Virus record (IMG/VR): IMGVR_UViG_3300044633_000115
Location: 1 to 64,000 of that record
Source of the DNA: a virus
DNA: 64,000 bases
Reading direction: 5' to 3' (one strand)
Shown here: one piece after another, positions 8,627 through 16,731 of the stretch
Layout of the letters: each line of letters begins with the position of its first letter
How positions within the stretch are numbered: the stretch's first letter is position 1
Notes under the pieces: generated by a model
What the model was told of the DNA's origin: nothing
Databases searched by the model: none
The model's input: the letters and a program-made list of their open reading frames with translations, nothing else
Made by a program: the position numbers and the translations under genes

Positions 8627-9091
8627 ATGGGATTCGCAACTCACTTAGGCCCGTGGTTACTGGGTACTACAAAAAACACAACAGGCACTACTGCCGCAAC
8701 TACAGTTAACACTGGTTGTACTGTTGTATCTCAATCTAAAAATGTTGTATTTGGCACTTTGACTGGAAATGCTGTTGCCGTTCCAGCAGGATCACAGATT
8801 GTTGACATTAAGGTTGTAACAACCGAAGTATTTAGTGCTGCAACAACCCTAAAGCTGTCTATTGGCGGTACAGATTTCACCACCACAGGAACGATTACTA
8901 GCGTTGGTAGCGTAACTCTGGGTGCTAATGCAACTACCCCAGCATTGTGGCTGAACGTCGGTTCTACCGCTGTATTCATTGCTTACACAATGGCAGGTAC
9001 TGCGTTGACTACTGGCGCTGCTACGGTCATCATTACATACGCTGTGCGTGATTCAAGCGGTAACCAAACTCAACCTGCTAGCCAAGTCTAA
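8627..9091 (+). CDS. Beta-rich structural protein
   Basis: 154 residues, almost entirely Thr/Ala/Val/Gly beta strands (for example TTTGTITSVGSVTLGANATT). It opens with MGFATHLGPWLLGTTKNTTG, a start I associate with small head-decoration or fibre proteins of environmental phages. It lies between the RNA element and a second terminator, so it forms a one-gene unit. GGAGAT at 8615-8620 is the ribosome site. Function is inferred as virion surface or head protein. Confidence 0.6.
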   Translation: MGFATHLGPWLLGTTKNTTGTTAATTVNTGCTVVSQSKNVVFGTLTGNAVAVPAGSQIVDIKVVTTEVFSAATTLKLSIGGTDFTTTGTITSVGSVTLGANATTPALWLNVGSTAVFIAYTMAGTALTTGAATVIITYAVRDSSGNQTQPASQV

Positions 9092-9099
9092 TCAATCCC

Positions 9100-9121
9100 G
9101 GGGGCTTCGGCCCCTGTTTTT
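9100..9121 (+). terminator. Rho-independent terminator with UUCG loop
   Basis: GGGGC (9101-9105), loop TTCG, GCCCC (9110-9114), then TGTTTTT. The C(UUCG)G tetraloop is unusually stable. It separates the gene at 8627 from the one at 9140. Confidence 0.8.
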
Positions 9122-9139
9122 AAAATTTAGGAGATTGAT

Positions 9140-9418
9140 ATGATGCAAACCGACGTTAAATCAGGTGCCGCCGCCGCTGGCGCAACTACCACTATTTTTG
9201 CAGGTCCTGCCCGCATTAAAGGCATATCCATAAGTTATTCAACAGGCGCAACTGTTGTGTTAAATGATGGTACAGGTGGTACAGCTAAGTTTTCTTGGAC
9301 TGCACCTGCGGCTGCGGGTTCTATTTACATGGTGTTCCCCGGTGAAGGCATTAAATGCAGCACCAATATTTCCGCCGTAGTTTCTGCAACCACAACCGCA
9401 GTGGTGTTCTATGGCTGA
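9140..9418 (+). CDS. Small beta-rich structural protein
   Basis: 92 residues, Ala/Thr/Ser/Gly-rich, with a pattern of short strands (KGISISYSTGATVVLNDGTG, KFSWTAPAAAGSIYMVFPGE) suggesting a single small beta sandwich. A GGAG site precedes the ATG. Its last bases overlap the glycosyltransferase start. Probably a virion protein; no family recognised. Confidence 0.6.
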   Translation: MMQTDVKSGAAAAGATTTIFAGPARIKGISISYSTGATVVLNDGTGGTAKFSWTAPAAAGSIYMVFPGEGIKCSTNISAVVSATTTAVVFYG

Positions 9419-10160
9419 TACCGAGAAAAGCATTAACCTAGTGGGGCGCAAACTTATGGTTTGCATTCCCGCTTACGATGGAAAGTTGAACATTGATTCA
9501 GCTTTCGCGTTGTCCAATCTAGCCGTACAGGTTCAGTCGTTGGGGGTTAAGCTTTATCTCACACACCTTTCGGGGTGTTCTCTTATTACGAAGGCACGCA
9601 ACTGTTTGGTTGCGGACTTCCTTAAATCTGACGCAGACACGCTTTTGTTTGTCGATGCTGATGTGGTGGTTACCGCCGACGCAATACTCCGCTTGTTGGC
9701 GTTGAGTCTTGACAAAGACATCACGGCTGGTATCTACCCGCGCCGTGGCATGGACCGCAAATTCTTCCTCGACTACTACCTTGATGAGCAAGGTGCTCTG
9801 GAGTTTGACAAGAACGGCCTACTGCGTGTGAAGCGTATTGGTACTGGATTCATGATGATTCAGCGTCACGTTCTTGAGACGATGATTGCTAATCACCCAG
9901 AGTGGGACTACTTCAACAACGTAGATAACCGTACTGACAGCGCCATCTTTGACTTGAAGATTGTGAACGGTGAGTATTACGGCGAAGACTACCTATTTTG
10001 CGACCGCGCAGTCGAAGACGGCTTTACGGTTTATCTAGACCCATCAATTAGTTTGCCTCATGTGGGGCAAGAAAAGTTCACTCGTAGCTTTGAAGAAGAC
10101 GTGTTACAGCCCTTACTTGCTGAACACTGCACTCCAAAATTGAAAGTTGTAAATGGCTAA
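9411..10160 (+). CDS. Glycosyltransferase, GT-A/Anp1-like
   Basis: 249 residues with a GT-A type layout: an N-terminal strand LMVCIPAYDG, a donor-site helix LITKARNCLVADFL, and the metal/nucleotide-sugar DxD motif in LLFVDADVVV (D82, D84). Then come GIYPRRG and GTGFMMIQRHVLE, typical of family 2/Anp1-like enzymes, and GEDYLFCDRAVEDGF as the acceptor-side acidic motif. It would move a sugar onto an unknown acceptor, perhaps a virion protein or the host surface. It is placed between structural genes, overlapping neighbours at both ends, so it is expressed late. Confidence 0.85.
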   Translation: MADTEKSINLVGRKLMVCIPAYDGKLNIDSAFALSNLAVQVQSLGVKLYLTHLSGCSLITKARNCLVADFLKSDADTLLFVDADVVVTADAILRLLALSLDKDITAGIYPRRGMDRKFFLDYYLDEQGALEFDKNGLLRVKRIGTGFMMIQRHVLETMIANHPEWDYFNNVDNRTDSAIFDLKIVNGEYYGEDYLFCDRAVEDGFTVYLDPSISLPHVGQEKFTRSFEEDVLQPLLAEHCTPKLKVVNG

Positions 10161-10398
10161 ATCACCAGCATGGCAACGCAAAGAAGGCAAATCGGAGAAG
10201 GGTGGCTTGAATGCCAAGGGGCGAGCCTCCGCGAAAAAGCAAGGGATGAACTTGAAACCGCCGCAACCAGAAGGCGGCTCAAGGCGCGACTCTTTCTGTG
10301 CTCGTATGAGTGGGATGAAAAAGAAGCTGACATCCGCAAAAACAGCGAAAGACCCGAACTCTAGGATTAACAAAAGCCTGCGGGCTTGGAATTGCTAA
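10153..10398 (+). CDS. Small basic protein, DUF6321-like
   Basis: 81 residues, strongly basic. The sequence SPAWQRKEGKSEKGGLNAKG with Arg/Ser and RDSFCARMSGMKKK is a signature I associate with a widespread small phage protein domain (DUF6321); its function is unknown. It overlaps the glycosyltransferase stop by eight bases and shares its last base with the next start (TAATG). It could bind nucleic acid or be packaged, given the charge. Confidence 0.7.
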   Translation: MAKSPAWQRKEGKSEKGGLNAKGRASAKKQGMNLKPPQPEGGSRRDSFCARMSGMKKKLTSAKTAKDPNSRINKSLRAWNC

Positions 10399-10634
10399 TG
10401 GAAATGATTATTTGGAATTCACTCTTGTCTGCCTTGTCAGCCATACTCATGTGGGTGTGGAAAGATAAGTCGGACGAGTTAAAGCGGGTTGAAATCCTGC
10501 TTAATCGGACACGCGAGGAGGTCGCCCGTGATTACGCAACTAACGCAGAAGTGCAAAGAATTACTGACCACATTGACCAACGCTTTAACAAACTTGAAGC
10601 AAAAATTGATCAGCTTATCCAAGCGAGAGGCTGA
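10398..10634 (+). CDS. Small membrane-anchored coiled-coil protein
   Basis: 78 residues. One hydrophobic helix near residues 3-20 (MIIWNSLLSALSAILMWVW) is followed by a charged coiled coil with heptads to the end. ATG at 10398 is chosen over an in-frame TTG at 10386 because it overlaps the previous stop as TAATG. The design (anchor plus soluble helix) resembles small holin-associated or XhlA-like proteins, but the lysis cassette lies 16 kb away, so no role is assigned. Confidence 0.65.
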   Translation: MEMIIWNSLLSALSAILMWVWKDKSDELKRVEILLNRTREEVARDYATNAEVQRITDHIDQRFNKLEAKIDQLIQARG

Positions 10635-10969
10635 TGGCAACGGTAAGTAAACCAGTCAAACTCAGCAAAGGTGACAGTACCCGCGCTGATGTACAAGGTG
10701 TTAACCAGCCAAAGACCAATCACGGTGCGATGGCATTTTTTAAAAGAGGTGGAACTATGGCTACTAAGAAAATGAACGAAGGTTTTATGGCAATGATAGC
10801 TAAGAAAAAAGCTGGAGCCAAAGCAGAAATGCCAATGAAAAAAGGCGGCACTGCTAAGAAGATGGCTTCTGGCGGTTTAGCTTCCGGCCACAAGTCTGCC
10901 GACGGTATTGCTTCCAAAGGCAAGACCAAAGCCAAGCAGATCAAAATGGCTTACGGCGGTAAGTGCTAA
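10634..10969 (+). CDS. Lys/Gly-rich basic protein
   Basis: 111 residues dominated by Lys, Gly, Ala and Met, with repeated KKGG/RGGT/SGG blocks (FFKRGGTMATKK, MPMKKGGTAKKMASGG). Such low-complexity basic proteins recur in environmental phage structural modules. Their role is not known to me; packaged DNA-binding is one possibility. It begins on the last base of the previous stop. An internal ATG at 10757 preceded by AAAAGAGGTGGAACT could give a shorter product. Confidence 0.65.
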   Translation: MATVSKPVKLSKGDSTRADVQGVNQPKTNHGAMAFFKRGGTMATKKMNEGFMAMIAKKKAGAKAEMPMKKGGTAKKMASGGLASGHKSADGIASKGKTKAKQIKMAYGGKC

Positions 10970-10972
10970 ACC

Positions 10973-11248
10973 ATGATTCCGAGCCGTGGTATGGGGGCTA
11001 TTGCCCCTAGCAAAATGCCTAAAGGCGTGAAAAAAGCACGCCGCGATGACACCGATTTCACCGAATATAAAAAGGGTGGGACGGTTAACGCCGCTGGTAA
11101 TTACACAAAGCCCAGTCTGCGCAAGCGGATTGTGTCTCAGGTAAAGGCCGCAGCAACGCAGGGCACAGGCGCAGGTCAGTGGTCTGCACGCAAGGCACAA
11201 CTTGTAGCCAAGAAGTACAAAGCGGCGGGCGGGGGCTACAAAGATTGA
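10973..11248 (+). CDS. Small basic protein, N-terminal DUF5872-like half
   Basis: 91 residues. The C-terminal part, YTKPSLRKRIVSQVKAA followed by GQWSARKAQLVAKKYKAAGG, matches my memory of the first half of the DUF5872 type, which in other genomes continues into a SLxxW/RYLP half. Here that second half is a separate overlapping gene in another frame. N-terminal residues include GAIAPSKMPKG and a KKGGT motif shared with the neighbour. Function unknown. Confidence 0.6.
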   Translation: MIPSRGMGAIAPSKMPKGVKKARRDDTDFTEYKKGGTVNAAGNYTKPSLRKRIVSQVKAAATQGTGAGQWSARKAQLVAKKYKAAGGGYKD

Positions 11249-11478
11249 AAGCGCCACAGCAATCCCTTAAAAATTGGGGCGACCAGAAGTGGCGTACCAA
11301 GTCGGGGAAACCCTCTTCCAAAACGGGAGAGCGTTATTTGCCAGAGGCGGCAATCAAGTCTTTAAGCCCAGCGGAGTATGCGGCAACCACCCGTGCGAAG
11401 CGTGCGGGCAAGGCGTCAGGTAAACAATTCGTTGCACAGCCAAAAGGCGTCGCAAAGAAAACAGCGAGGTTTAGATAA
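11245..11478 (+). CDS. Small basic protein, C-terminal DUF5872-like half
   Basis: 77 residues with QSLKNWGDQKWRTKSGKPSS, ERYLPEAAIKSLSPAEYAAT and KQFVAQPKGVAKKTARFR. The start chosen is TTG at 11245, in a TTGA overlap with the preceding stop; the longer open frame from 11179 would overlap the neighbour by 70 bases with out-of-character residues. This is the second half of the DUF5872-like sequence. The two genes look like one ancestral protein split by a frameshift and kept by translational coupling, or an unrecognised programmed frameshift product. Confidence 0.6.
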   Translation: MKAPQQSLKNWGDQKWRTKSGKPSSKTGERYLPEAAIKSLSPAEYAATTRAKRAGKASGKQFVAQPKGVAKKTARFR

Positions 11479-11651
11479 TGGCTGAAAAATGGATACAAAA
11501 AGCGATAAAGAAGCCCGGCGCTCTGCGCTCCGCTCTTGGTGCGAAAGAGGGCAAGCCGATTCCCGCCGCGAAACTCGCCAAAGCAGCCAAAGCCCCCGGC
11601 AAGATGGGTCAGCGTGCCCGTCTAGCCCAAACCCTCAAGAAGATGAAGTGA
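11478..11651 (+). CDS. Small basic protein (57 aa), common phage type
   Basis: 57 residues starting MAEKWIQKAIKKPGALRSAL and ending GQRARLAQTLKKMK. This is a recurrent tiny phage protein I recognise by its WIQKAIKKPGAL opening; function unknown. Its ATG shares a base with the previous stop (TAATG), and the next gene starts one base after its stop, so it sits cleanly in the operon. Very basic (mostly Lys/Arg), as are the surrounding small proteins. Confidence 0.75.
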   Translation: MAEKWIQKAIKKPGALRSALGAKEGKPIPAAKLAKAAKAPGKMGQRARLAQTLKKMK

Positions 11652-11652
11652 C

Positions 11653-12585
11653 ATGGCGTATACCTCTGGAAGCACATCGTTCAACCTTGACCTCTCCGAG
11701 TTAGTCGAAGAGGCGTTTGAGCGCGCGGGTTCAGAGTTACGTACTGGCTACGACCTGCGTACAGCACGGCGTTCGTTGAACCTGATGTTTGCTGAGTGGG
11801 CAAATCGTGGCATCAACATGTGGACGTTCGAGCAAGGTACGATTACCTTGACCGAGGGTTTACCCACATACGCACTACCGCTCGATACAGTGGATTTGTT
11901 AGACCATGTGATTCGTACACAGGCAAATGTGACGGCTACTCAGGCTGACCTGACCATTACGCGTATCAGCGTTTCTACTTACGCCACGTTGCCAAACAAA
12001 CTGCAACAGGCGCGTCCCATTCAAGTTTGGGTGCAAAGGTTGGATGGTCAGACCTCACCTACCAGTTCCACGCTTAATGGTGCGATAACCTCTACAACAG
12101 CCACTACGATTACTTTAAACACAACTGTAGGGCTACCCTCTACTGGGTTTATTAAAGTCGATGCTGAAACGATTTGGTATGGCTACATCGATGGCAATAC
12201 CCTTGGCAACTGTTTCAGAGGACAGAACAACACAACAGCGACAACCCACACCACGGGTACAGCCGTTTACTTGCAGAATTTACCTTCCATCACTGTGTGG
12301 CCTACTCCTGACGGGTCGCAGACTTATCAGTTCGTGTACTGGCGCATGCGCCGCACACAAGACGCTGGCGGTGGTGTGAATGTTATGGATGTGCCATTCC
12401 GCTTTGTGCCATGTATGGCGGCGGGTTTGGCGTATCACGTCGCTCTCAAAGTGCCCGGCGGCCTAGAGCGCATACAACTTTTGAAAGCCCAGTACGACGA
12501 AGCATGGATGGTCGCCGCTGACGAAGACCAAGAACGTGCGGCAATACGCCTTGTCCCAAGGCAGATGTTTATTGGGGGTACGTAA
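11653..12585 (+). CDS. Podovirus head-to-tail connector / tail tubular-type protein
   Basis: 310 residues. The N-terminal helical part (DLSELVEEAFERAGSELRTG, ARRSLNLMFAEWANRGINMW) and later beta insert then C-terminal helices (FRFVPCMAAGLAYHVALKVP) follow the layout of connector proteins of short-tailed phages that sit below the portal (T7 gp11- or P22 gp4-like in role). The middle Thr-rich part (about 130-225) may be an inserted surface domain. Function inferred by pattern and position. Confidence 0.7.
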   Translation: MAYTSGSTSFNLDLSELVEEAFERAGSELRTGYDLRTARRSLNLMFAEWANRGINMWTFEQGTITLTEGLPTYALPLDTVDLLDHVIRTQANVTATQADLTITRISVSTYATLPNKLQQARPIQVWVQRLDGQTSPTSSTLNGAITSTTATTITLNTTVGLPSTGFIKVDAETIWYGYIDGNTLGNCFRGQNNTTATTHTTGTAVYLQNLPSITVWPTPDGSQTYQFVYWRMRRTQDAGGGVNVMDVPFRFVPCMAAGLAYHVALKVPGGLERIQLLKAQYDEAWMVAADEDQERAAIRLVPRQMFIGGT

Positions 12586-12974
12586 TGGGTAATCGGTTTG
12601 CATCGGGTAAGAATTCGATTGCGGAATGCGACCGATGCGGGTTTCGTTTCAAGTTGACCAAACTGAGGCGTGAGGTCGTAAAGACCAAGAACTATGAATT
12701 GCTTGTATGTGGCCCCTGTTGGGACCCAGACCAGCCCCAACTCCAGTTGGGCATGTACCCAGTCGATGACCCACAAGGTGTTCGCAATCCACGTCCTGAC
12801 AGAAGCTACCAAATTTCTGGCTTGGATGTGGAGGGGTATCTTGGTGGTGGTAGCAGAATTTTCCAATGGGGCTGGAACCCAGTAGGTGGGGCAAGCAGTT
12901 TTGATGCGGCGTTGACACCAAATAATTTGAATTTGGTTGTACAACTTGGTACAGTTACGGTAGCAACAACTTAG
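12585..12974 (+). CDS. Zinc-ribbon protein in the virion gene cluster
   Basis: 129 residues. CDRCGFRF near residues 15-22 and CGPCWDPDQPQLQL near 43-56 make a CxxC...CxxC zinc ribbon; the following PVDDPQGVRNPRPD is a signature shared by many small phage proteins located next to connector genes. A Trp/Gly-rich C-terminus follows. It overlaps its upstream neighbour by one base. Probably a structural or assembly factor. Confidence 0.7.
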   Translation: MGNRFASGKNSIAECDRCGFRFKLTKLRREVVKTKNYELLVCGPCWDPDQPQLQLGMYPVDDPQGVRNPRPDRSYQISGLDVEGYLGGGSRIFQWGWNPVGGASSFDAALTPNNLNLVVQLGTVTVATT

Positions 12975-12983
12975 GAGTTGAAA

Positions 12984-13163
12984 ATGGACAAGAAAGACTT
13001 AAAGCAAGACAAGAAAATGATCGCAGGTGCCGTGCACAAGCACGAGAAGAAACTGCACCCCGGCAAGCCCATGACCAAATTAAAAAAGGGTGGCCCCACT
13101 TCTGAAGACCGTATGAATCAAGGACGTAACATGTCCCGCGCTAACAACCAAAGAGGTCGTTAA
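12984..13163 (+). CDS. Small Lys-rich protein
   Basis: 59 residues, highly basic, with HKHEKKLHPGKPMTKLKKGG. ATG at 12984 is chosen, six bases after AGGAG; an in-frame TTG at 12978 lies within the ribosome site. It shares the KKGGP motif with the other tiny proteins of this stretch. Function unknown. Confidence 0.65.
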   Translation: MDKKDLKQDKKMIAGAVHKHEKKLHPGKPMTKLKKGGPTSEDRMNQGRNMSRANNQRGR

Positions 13164-13164
13164 T

Positions 13165-13422
13165 ATGGCTAAATTCAGCATGAAAAAAATGGGTAAAGAA
13201 GTTGGTTCTGCCAGCGTCTATGCCAAGCCACACGATATGTCTGGCAAAGAAACTAAAGCCGTAGTTCCAACTGAGACTGGCGCTAAACGCATGACAGAGA
13301 TGAATCCATCTATTGGCGGTATCAGCAAAGGTAACTACCCACCCACTAAGACTAGCGGTATCAAAATTCGTGGTACTGGCGCGGCTACTAAAGGCGTTAT
13401 GGCTAGAGGACCGATGGCGTGA
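13165..13422 (+). CDS. Small basic protein, unknown function
   Basis: 85 residues, basic, Gly/Thr/Lys-rich, including YAKPHDMSGKETKAVVP and KIRGTGAATKGVMARGPM. Such 'RGTGAATKG' C-termini occur in other environmental phages, function unknown. Its stop overlaps the GTG start of the adaptor gene. Confidence 0.6.
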   Translation: MAKFSMKKMGKEVGSASVYAKPHDMSGKETKAVVPTETGAKRMTEMNPSIGGISKGNYPPTKTSGIKIRGTGAATKGVMARGPMA

Positions 13423-14126
13423 CCTATACGGAGTTAGTAACAGCGATTCAGACGTATACAGAAAATACGTTTCCCGCCACCACCTTGGCGGATAGCACAG
13501 TTGTGTCTTCAACGACGCAAATAAATCGCTTTATTACTCAGGCTGAACAGCGTATATACAACTCTGTTCAGTTTCCATCGTTGCGTAAAAACGTGACGGG
13601 TAGCGTGACTACCAGCAATAAGTACTTGTCTTGCCCAGAGGATTTTCTGTCCACTTACTCTTTGGCTGTGATTGACGCCAGCGGTAACTACGAGTACTTG
13701 CTAAACAAAGATGTGAACTTCATCCGTCAGGCGTATCCAAATCCAACAACTGATACAGGTATCCCCAAGTACTACGCGTTGTTTGGCCCGACTGTTAACA
13801 CCAGCACAATTACCAATGAACTCTCTTTCATTGTTGGTCCAACACCTGATGCGTCCTACTCTGTAGAACTGCATTACTTTTTCTACCCCGAATCAATCAC
13901 TGTCACAGCCTCTGGACATACATGGCTGGGAGACAACTTTGATACTGTATTGCTTTATGGAAGTTTAGTAGAAGCGTATTTGTACATGAAAGGTGAAGCC
14001 GACGTAATGGGGTTCTACGAACTCAAGTACAAAGAAGCACTAGCTTTAGCCAAGCGTTTGGGTGACGGACTCGAAAGAGGCGACGCATACCGCGATGGAC
14101 AAACAAAAATTAAGGTTACAACGTGA
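13419..14126 (+). CDS. Phage adaptor protein, SU10-adaptor-like
   Basis: 235 residues starting at GTG in a GTGA overlap. The opening YTELVTAIQTYTENTF, then INRFITQAEQRIYNSVQFPS, the domain centre YLSCPEDFLSTYSL and the end AYLYMKGEADVMGFYELKY with a closing helix match the adaptor family of short-tailed phages such as SU10. These proteins join the portal to the tail nozzle. Confidence 0.75.
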   Translation: MTYTELVTAIQTYTENTFPATTLADSTVVSSTTQINRFITQAEQRIYNSVQFPSLRKNVTGSVTTSNKYLSCPEDFLSTYSLAVIDASGNYEYLLNKDVNFIRQAYPNPTTDTGIPKYYALFGPTVNTSTITNELSFIVGPTPDASYSVELHYFFYPESITVTASGHTWLGDNFDTVLLYGSLVEAYLYMKGEADVMGFYELKYKEALALAKRLGDGLERGDAYRDGQTKIKVTT

Positions 14127-14632
14127 TACCAAATACACGCAAAGAAGCATTAGCTGGTGGGTACAAACGGTACTCTACCGGTGTTGCTTGCGTGCATGGA
14201 CATATTACTGAACGCCGCGCCCTTACTGGTGAGTGCCTTGCTTGCAGAGCCGCGCATCTTGTTGAGTGGCGTAAAAGAAACCCCACCAAAGTAAAACAGC
14301 ACAACGCTACGCAATACGAAAACCATACACAAAAAATTAAAGATAATGTAAGAAAATGGGAAAAAAATAACCCCGTAAAAATACTTGCGCACACAAGGCA
14401 ACAACAAACAAAAAGACTTATGCGTTATCCAAAATGGATTACTGCCGATGACCGCTGGATGATTGAGCAGGCTTATGAATTAGCCGCTTTACGCACAAAA
14501 ATATTTGGTTTTTCTTGGCATGTCGATCACATTGCCCCGCTACAAGGTAAAACTGTTTCCGGCCTACATGTGCCAACAAACTTGCAAGTAATCCCCGCCG
14601 TAGATAATATACGAAAGGGAAATCGGGTATGA
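14123..14632 (+). CDS. HNH homing-type endonuclease
   Basis: 169 residues. The nuclease part is SWHVDHIAPLQGKTVSGLHV with H133, D135, H136 and NLQVIPAVDNIRKGN (N153, N162), a clear HNH core. An N-terminal Cys/His cluster (CVHGH, CLAC; C23, H25, C38, C41) looks like a zinc finger, and the middle is basic for DNA binding. It is a typical free-standing mobile nuclease sitting between adaptor and fibre genes. The overlap with both neighbours shows it is well integrated in the operon. Confidence 0.85.
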   Translation: MIPNTRKEALAGGYKRYSTGVACVHGHITERRALTGECLACRAAHLVEWRKRNPTKVKQHNATQYENHTQKIKDNVRKWEKNNPVKILAHTRQQQTKRLMRYPKWITADDRWMIEQAYELAALRTKIFGFSWHVDHIAPLQGKTVSGLHVPTNLQVIPAVDNIRKGNRV

Positions 14633-15066
14633 GTTTCACAGGTAACTGGACAACCAATACGTTCTTAGTTGGCTTGCTTGATGGCACGTTTGATTTTGGT
14701 ACGGGTACAACTCAGACTTTCAAGATTGCTCTGTATACCAACGCAGCCACACTAAACCAAGACACAACTGCTTACACAAGCACGGGTGAAGCGTCTGGTG
14801 GTAACTACGCGGCAGGGGGACAGGTTCTGGCTATCTCCCAAGTTCCAACTACTGGTAACTCTGGTTCTACAGCCTATATATCTTTTACAAACGCAGCATG
14901 GACTGGCGCAATCACCGCAAGAGGTGCGTTGATTTACTTGGCTAATGGCACGACTAACCCGTCAGTTTGCGTACTAGATTTTGGTGCAGATAAGACCTCA
15001 ACTACTACATTCACCGTACAATTCCCAGCAGTCACTAATACGTCTGCAATCATCCGACTCTCATAG
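14629..15066 (+). CDS. Beta-rich virion protein, fibre region
   Basis: 145 residues, Thr/Ala/Gly-rich beta strands: NTFLVGLLDGTFDFGTG, FKIALYTNAATLNQ and a final INxxx pattern. 'FKIALYTxxA' is a recurring strand in small phage fibre/structural proteins. Likely a tail-associated virion protein; exact role unknown. The start overlaps the HNH stop. Confidence 0.6.
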   Translation: MSFTGNWTTNTFLVGLLDGTFDFGTGTTQTFKIALYTNAATLNQDTTAYTSTGEASGGNYAAGGQVLAISQVPTTGNSGSTAYISFTNAAWTGAITARGALIYLANGTTNPSVCVLDFGADKTSTTTFTVQFPAVTNTSAIIRLS

Positions 15067-15074
15067 GAGCACAT

Positions 15075-15674
15075 ATGCACAAAGAACAATCCGGTTTTGG
15101 CGATAACGCCGTAGCCACACTGCAAGCTAACGCATCCATCCCAGAAGGTATGGGCATTGATGGTCAGTACCATGTTGTCTGCCGTGACGCTGAAGGCAAC
15201 CTCAAATGGGAAGATGAATTTCCTAACTTGGTCGTAGCCGTTGGTAAGCAGTTACTGCTTGATACACTCCTACGCACATCTGGCACATACACCACAGTTG
15301 GTCCGTTCTTAGGTCTAATTAACAACAGCACCACGTATGCAGCCGCAGACACCATGACTTCTAAGACATGGACTGAGTTGACTACCTACACCGTGGGCGG
15401 TTCAGCAGTTCGCGGTACGGCAGTATTCGCAGCGGCTTCCTCATCTGGTACGACCCCATCAAACGTCACTACGTCAACGGCTACGGCTATCACCTACACA
15501 ATGACAGGTTCTGCTACTGTGTATGGATGTTTCTTGGTGACAGGTACTGGCGCGGTCAGCACAATCTCTAGCACTGCGGGTACTTTGTACTCAGAAGGAA
15601 ACTTCAGCACTGCCAAGACTGTTACATCTGGCGACACCGTAACTGTTACATATTCGACTACTGCGACTTCTTAA
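15075..15674 (+). CDS. Tail-associated virion protein
   Basis: 199 residues. The opening has a His/Glu-containing head and GQYHVVCRDAEGNLKWEDEF, an N-terminal signature of many environmental tail proteins, followed by helix KQLLLDTLLR and a Thr/Ser-rich beta domain to the end. Probably a fibre or fibre-connecting component. GGAGCACAT serves as ribosome site. Confidence 0.6.
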   Translation: MHKEQSGFGDNAVATLQANASIPEGMGIDGQYHVVCRDAEGNLKWEDEFPNLVVAVGKQLLLDTLLRTSGTYTTVGPFLGLINNSTTYAAADTMTSKTWTELTTYTVGGSAVRGTAVFAAASSSGTTPSNVTTSTATAITYTMTGSATVYGCFLVTGTGAVSTISSTAGTLYSEGNFSTAKTVTSGDTVTVTYSTTATS

Positions 15675-15684
15675 GGAGTCTTAA

Positions 15685-16728
15685 ATGGCTCTAGCCCTCA
15701 ATGACCGTGTCCAGCAAACAGGTTCTGCAAACACCACGGTAAGTTTTACCTTATCTGGCTCTGTCACGGGCTTCCAATCGTTCGCCGTCGTTGGCAACGG
15801 GAATACGACTTACTATTCTTCCTTTGATGCTACGGGCAACTGGGAAGTGGGTATTGGCACGTACGCAACTTCTGGCCCCACGCTCACGCGCACAACCATT
15901 CTGGCATCCAGTAACTCTGGAACAGCGGTTACGTTCAGCGGCACAGTCAATGTCTTTGTAACCTATCCATCTAGCAAGTCCGTTAACCTAGACGCATCTG
16001 GTAATGTCAGTGCGTTGGGTACTGTGTCTTCTGGTACTTGGCAAGGTACAACTGTAGGCGTGGCTTATGGTGGCACCGGCGTGACTTCGTCTTCTGGCGC
16101 TAACTCAGTGATGTTGAGAGATGCTAACCAGAACGTATCCATCAACCGTTTAAACCAATCCAACACAGCGACATCAGCGGCGGGCGGTACAACAGCCCTG
16201 ACTGCGGCTTCTAGTTATTCACAGACATTGAACGGCACGGGCAACCAGACCTACACAATGCCTGATGCGACTACCCTGACTACAGGCGTAGCGTTTGAGT
16301 TCAACAACAATGCAACTGGCACACTGACTCTCCAAGACTATGCGACTGGTGCTATTGGCACGGTTGCCTCTGGTGGTGCGGTTGAGCTTGTATTGTTGGC
16401 TAACGGCACGGTTGGCGGAACATGGGACGTACACGGATACATTCCAGAGAACATAACTTGGGGCACTAACGCACTAAACCTTGGCTCTACGGTCATCACG
16501 GGTGGCACTTGGAACGGCGGGACTATTGCTAGTAACTATGGCGGTACAGGGCTTACAAGTTACGCCGCTGGTGACATGCTCTATTACACATCTGGCACTG
16601 CCCTGTCTAAAGTGGGTATTGGTGCTAATGAATATATTTTGACTTCTAACGGCAGTGCGCCAACATGGGCACCAAATGCAAGTGCTTCAGTTGACCAAGC
16701 GTACTACCTAGCTTTTATGATGGGATAA
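15685..16728 (+). CDS. Tail fibre-like protein
   Basis: 347 residues, low-complexity Thr/Gly/Ser beta repeats. The signatures VAYGGTGVTSSSGANSVML and NYGGTGLTSYAAGDMLYYTS, separated by 185 residues, are trimer-associated 'YGGTGxTS' turns found in many phage fibres. The N-terminal part (LNDRVQQTGSANTTVSFTLS) is a common adaptor. It should be part of a trimeric fibre. Good ribosome site AAGGAGTC. Confidence 0.75.
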   Translation: MALALNDRVQQTGSANTTVSFTLSGSVTGFQSFAVVGNGNTTYYSSFDATGNWEVGIGTYATSGPTLTRTTILASSNSGTAVTFSGTVNVFVTYPSSKSVNLDASGNVSALGTVSSGTWQGTTVGVAYGGTGVTSSSGANSVMLRDANQNVSINRLNQSNTATSAAGGTTALTAASSYSQTLNGTGNQTYTMPDATTLTTGVAFEFNNNATGTLTLQDYATGAIGTVASGGAVELVLLANGTVGGTWDVHGYIPENITWGTNALNLGSTVITGGTWNGGTIASNYGGTGLTSYAAGDMLYYTSGTALSKVGIGANEYILTSNGSAPTWAPNASASVDQAYYLAFMMG

Positions 16729-16731
16729 GAA

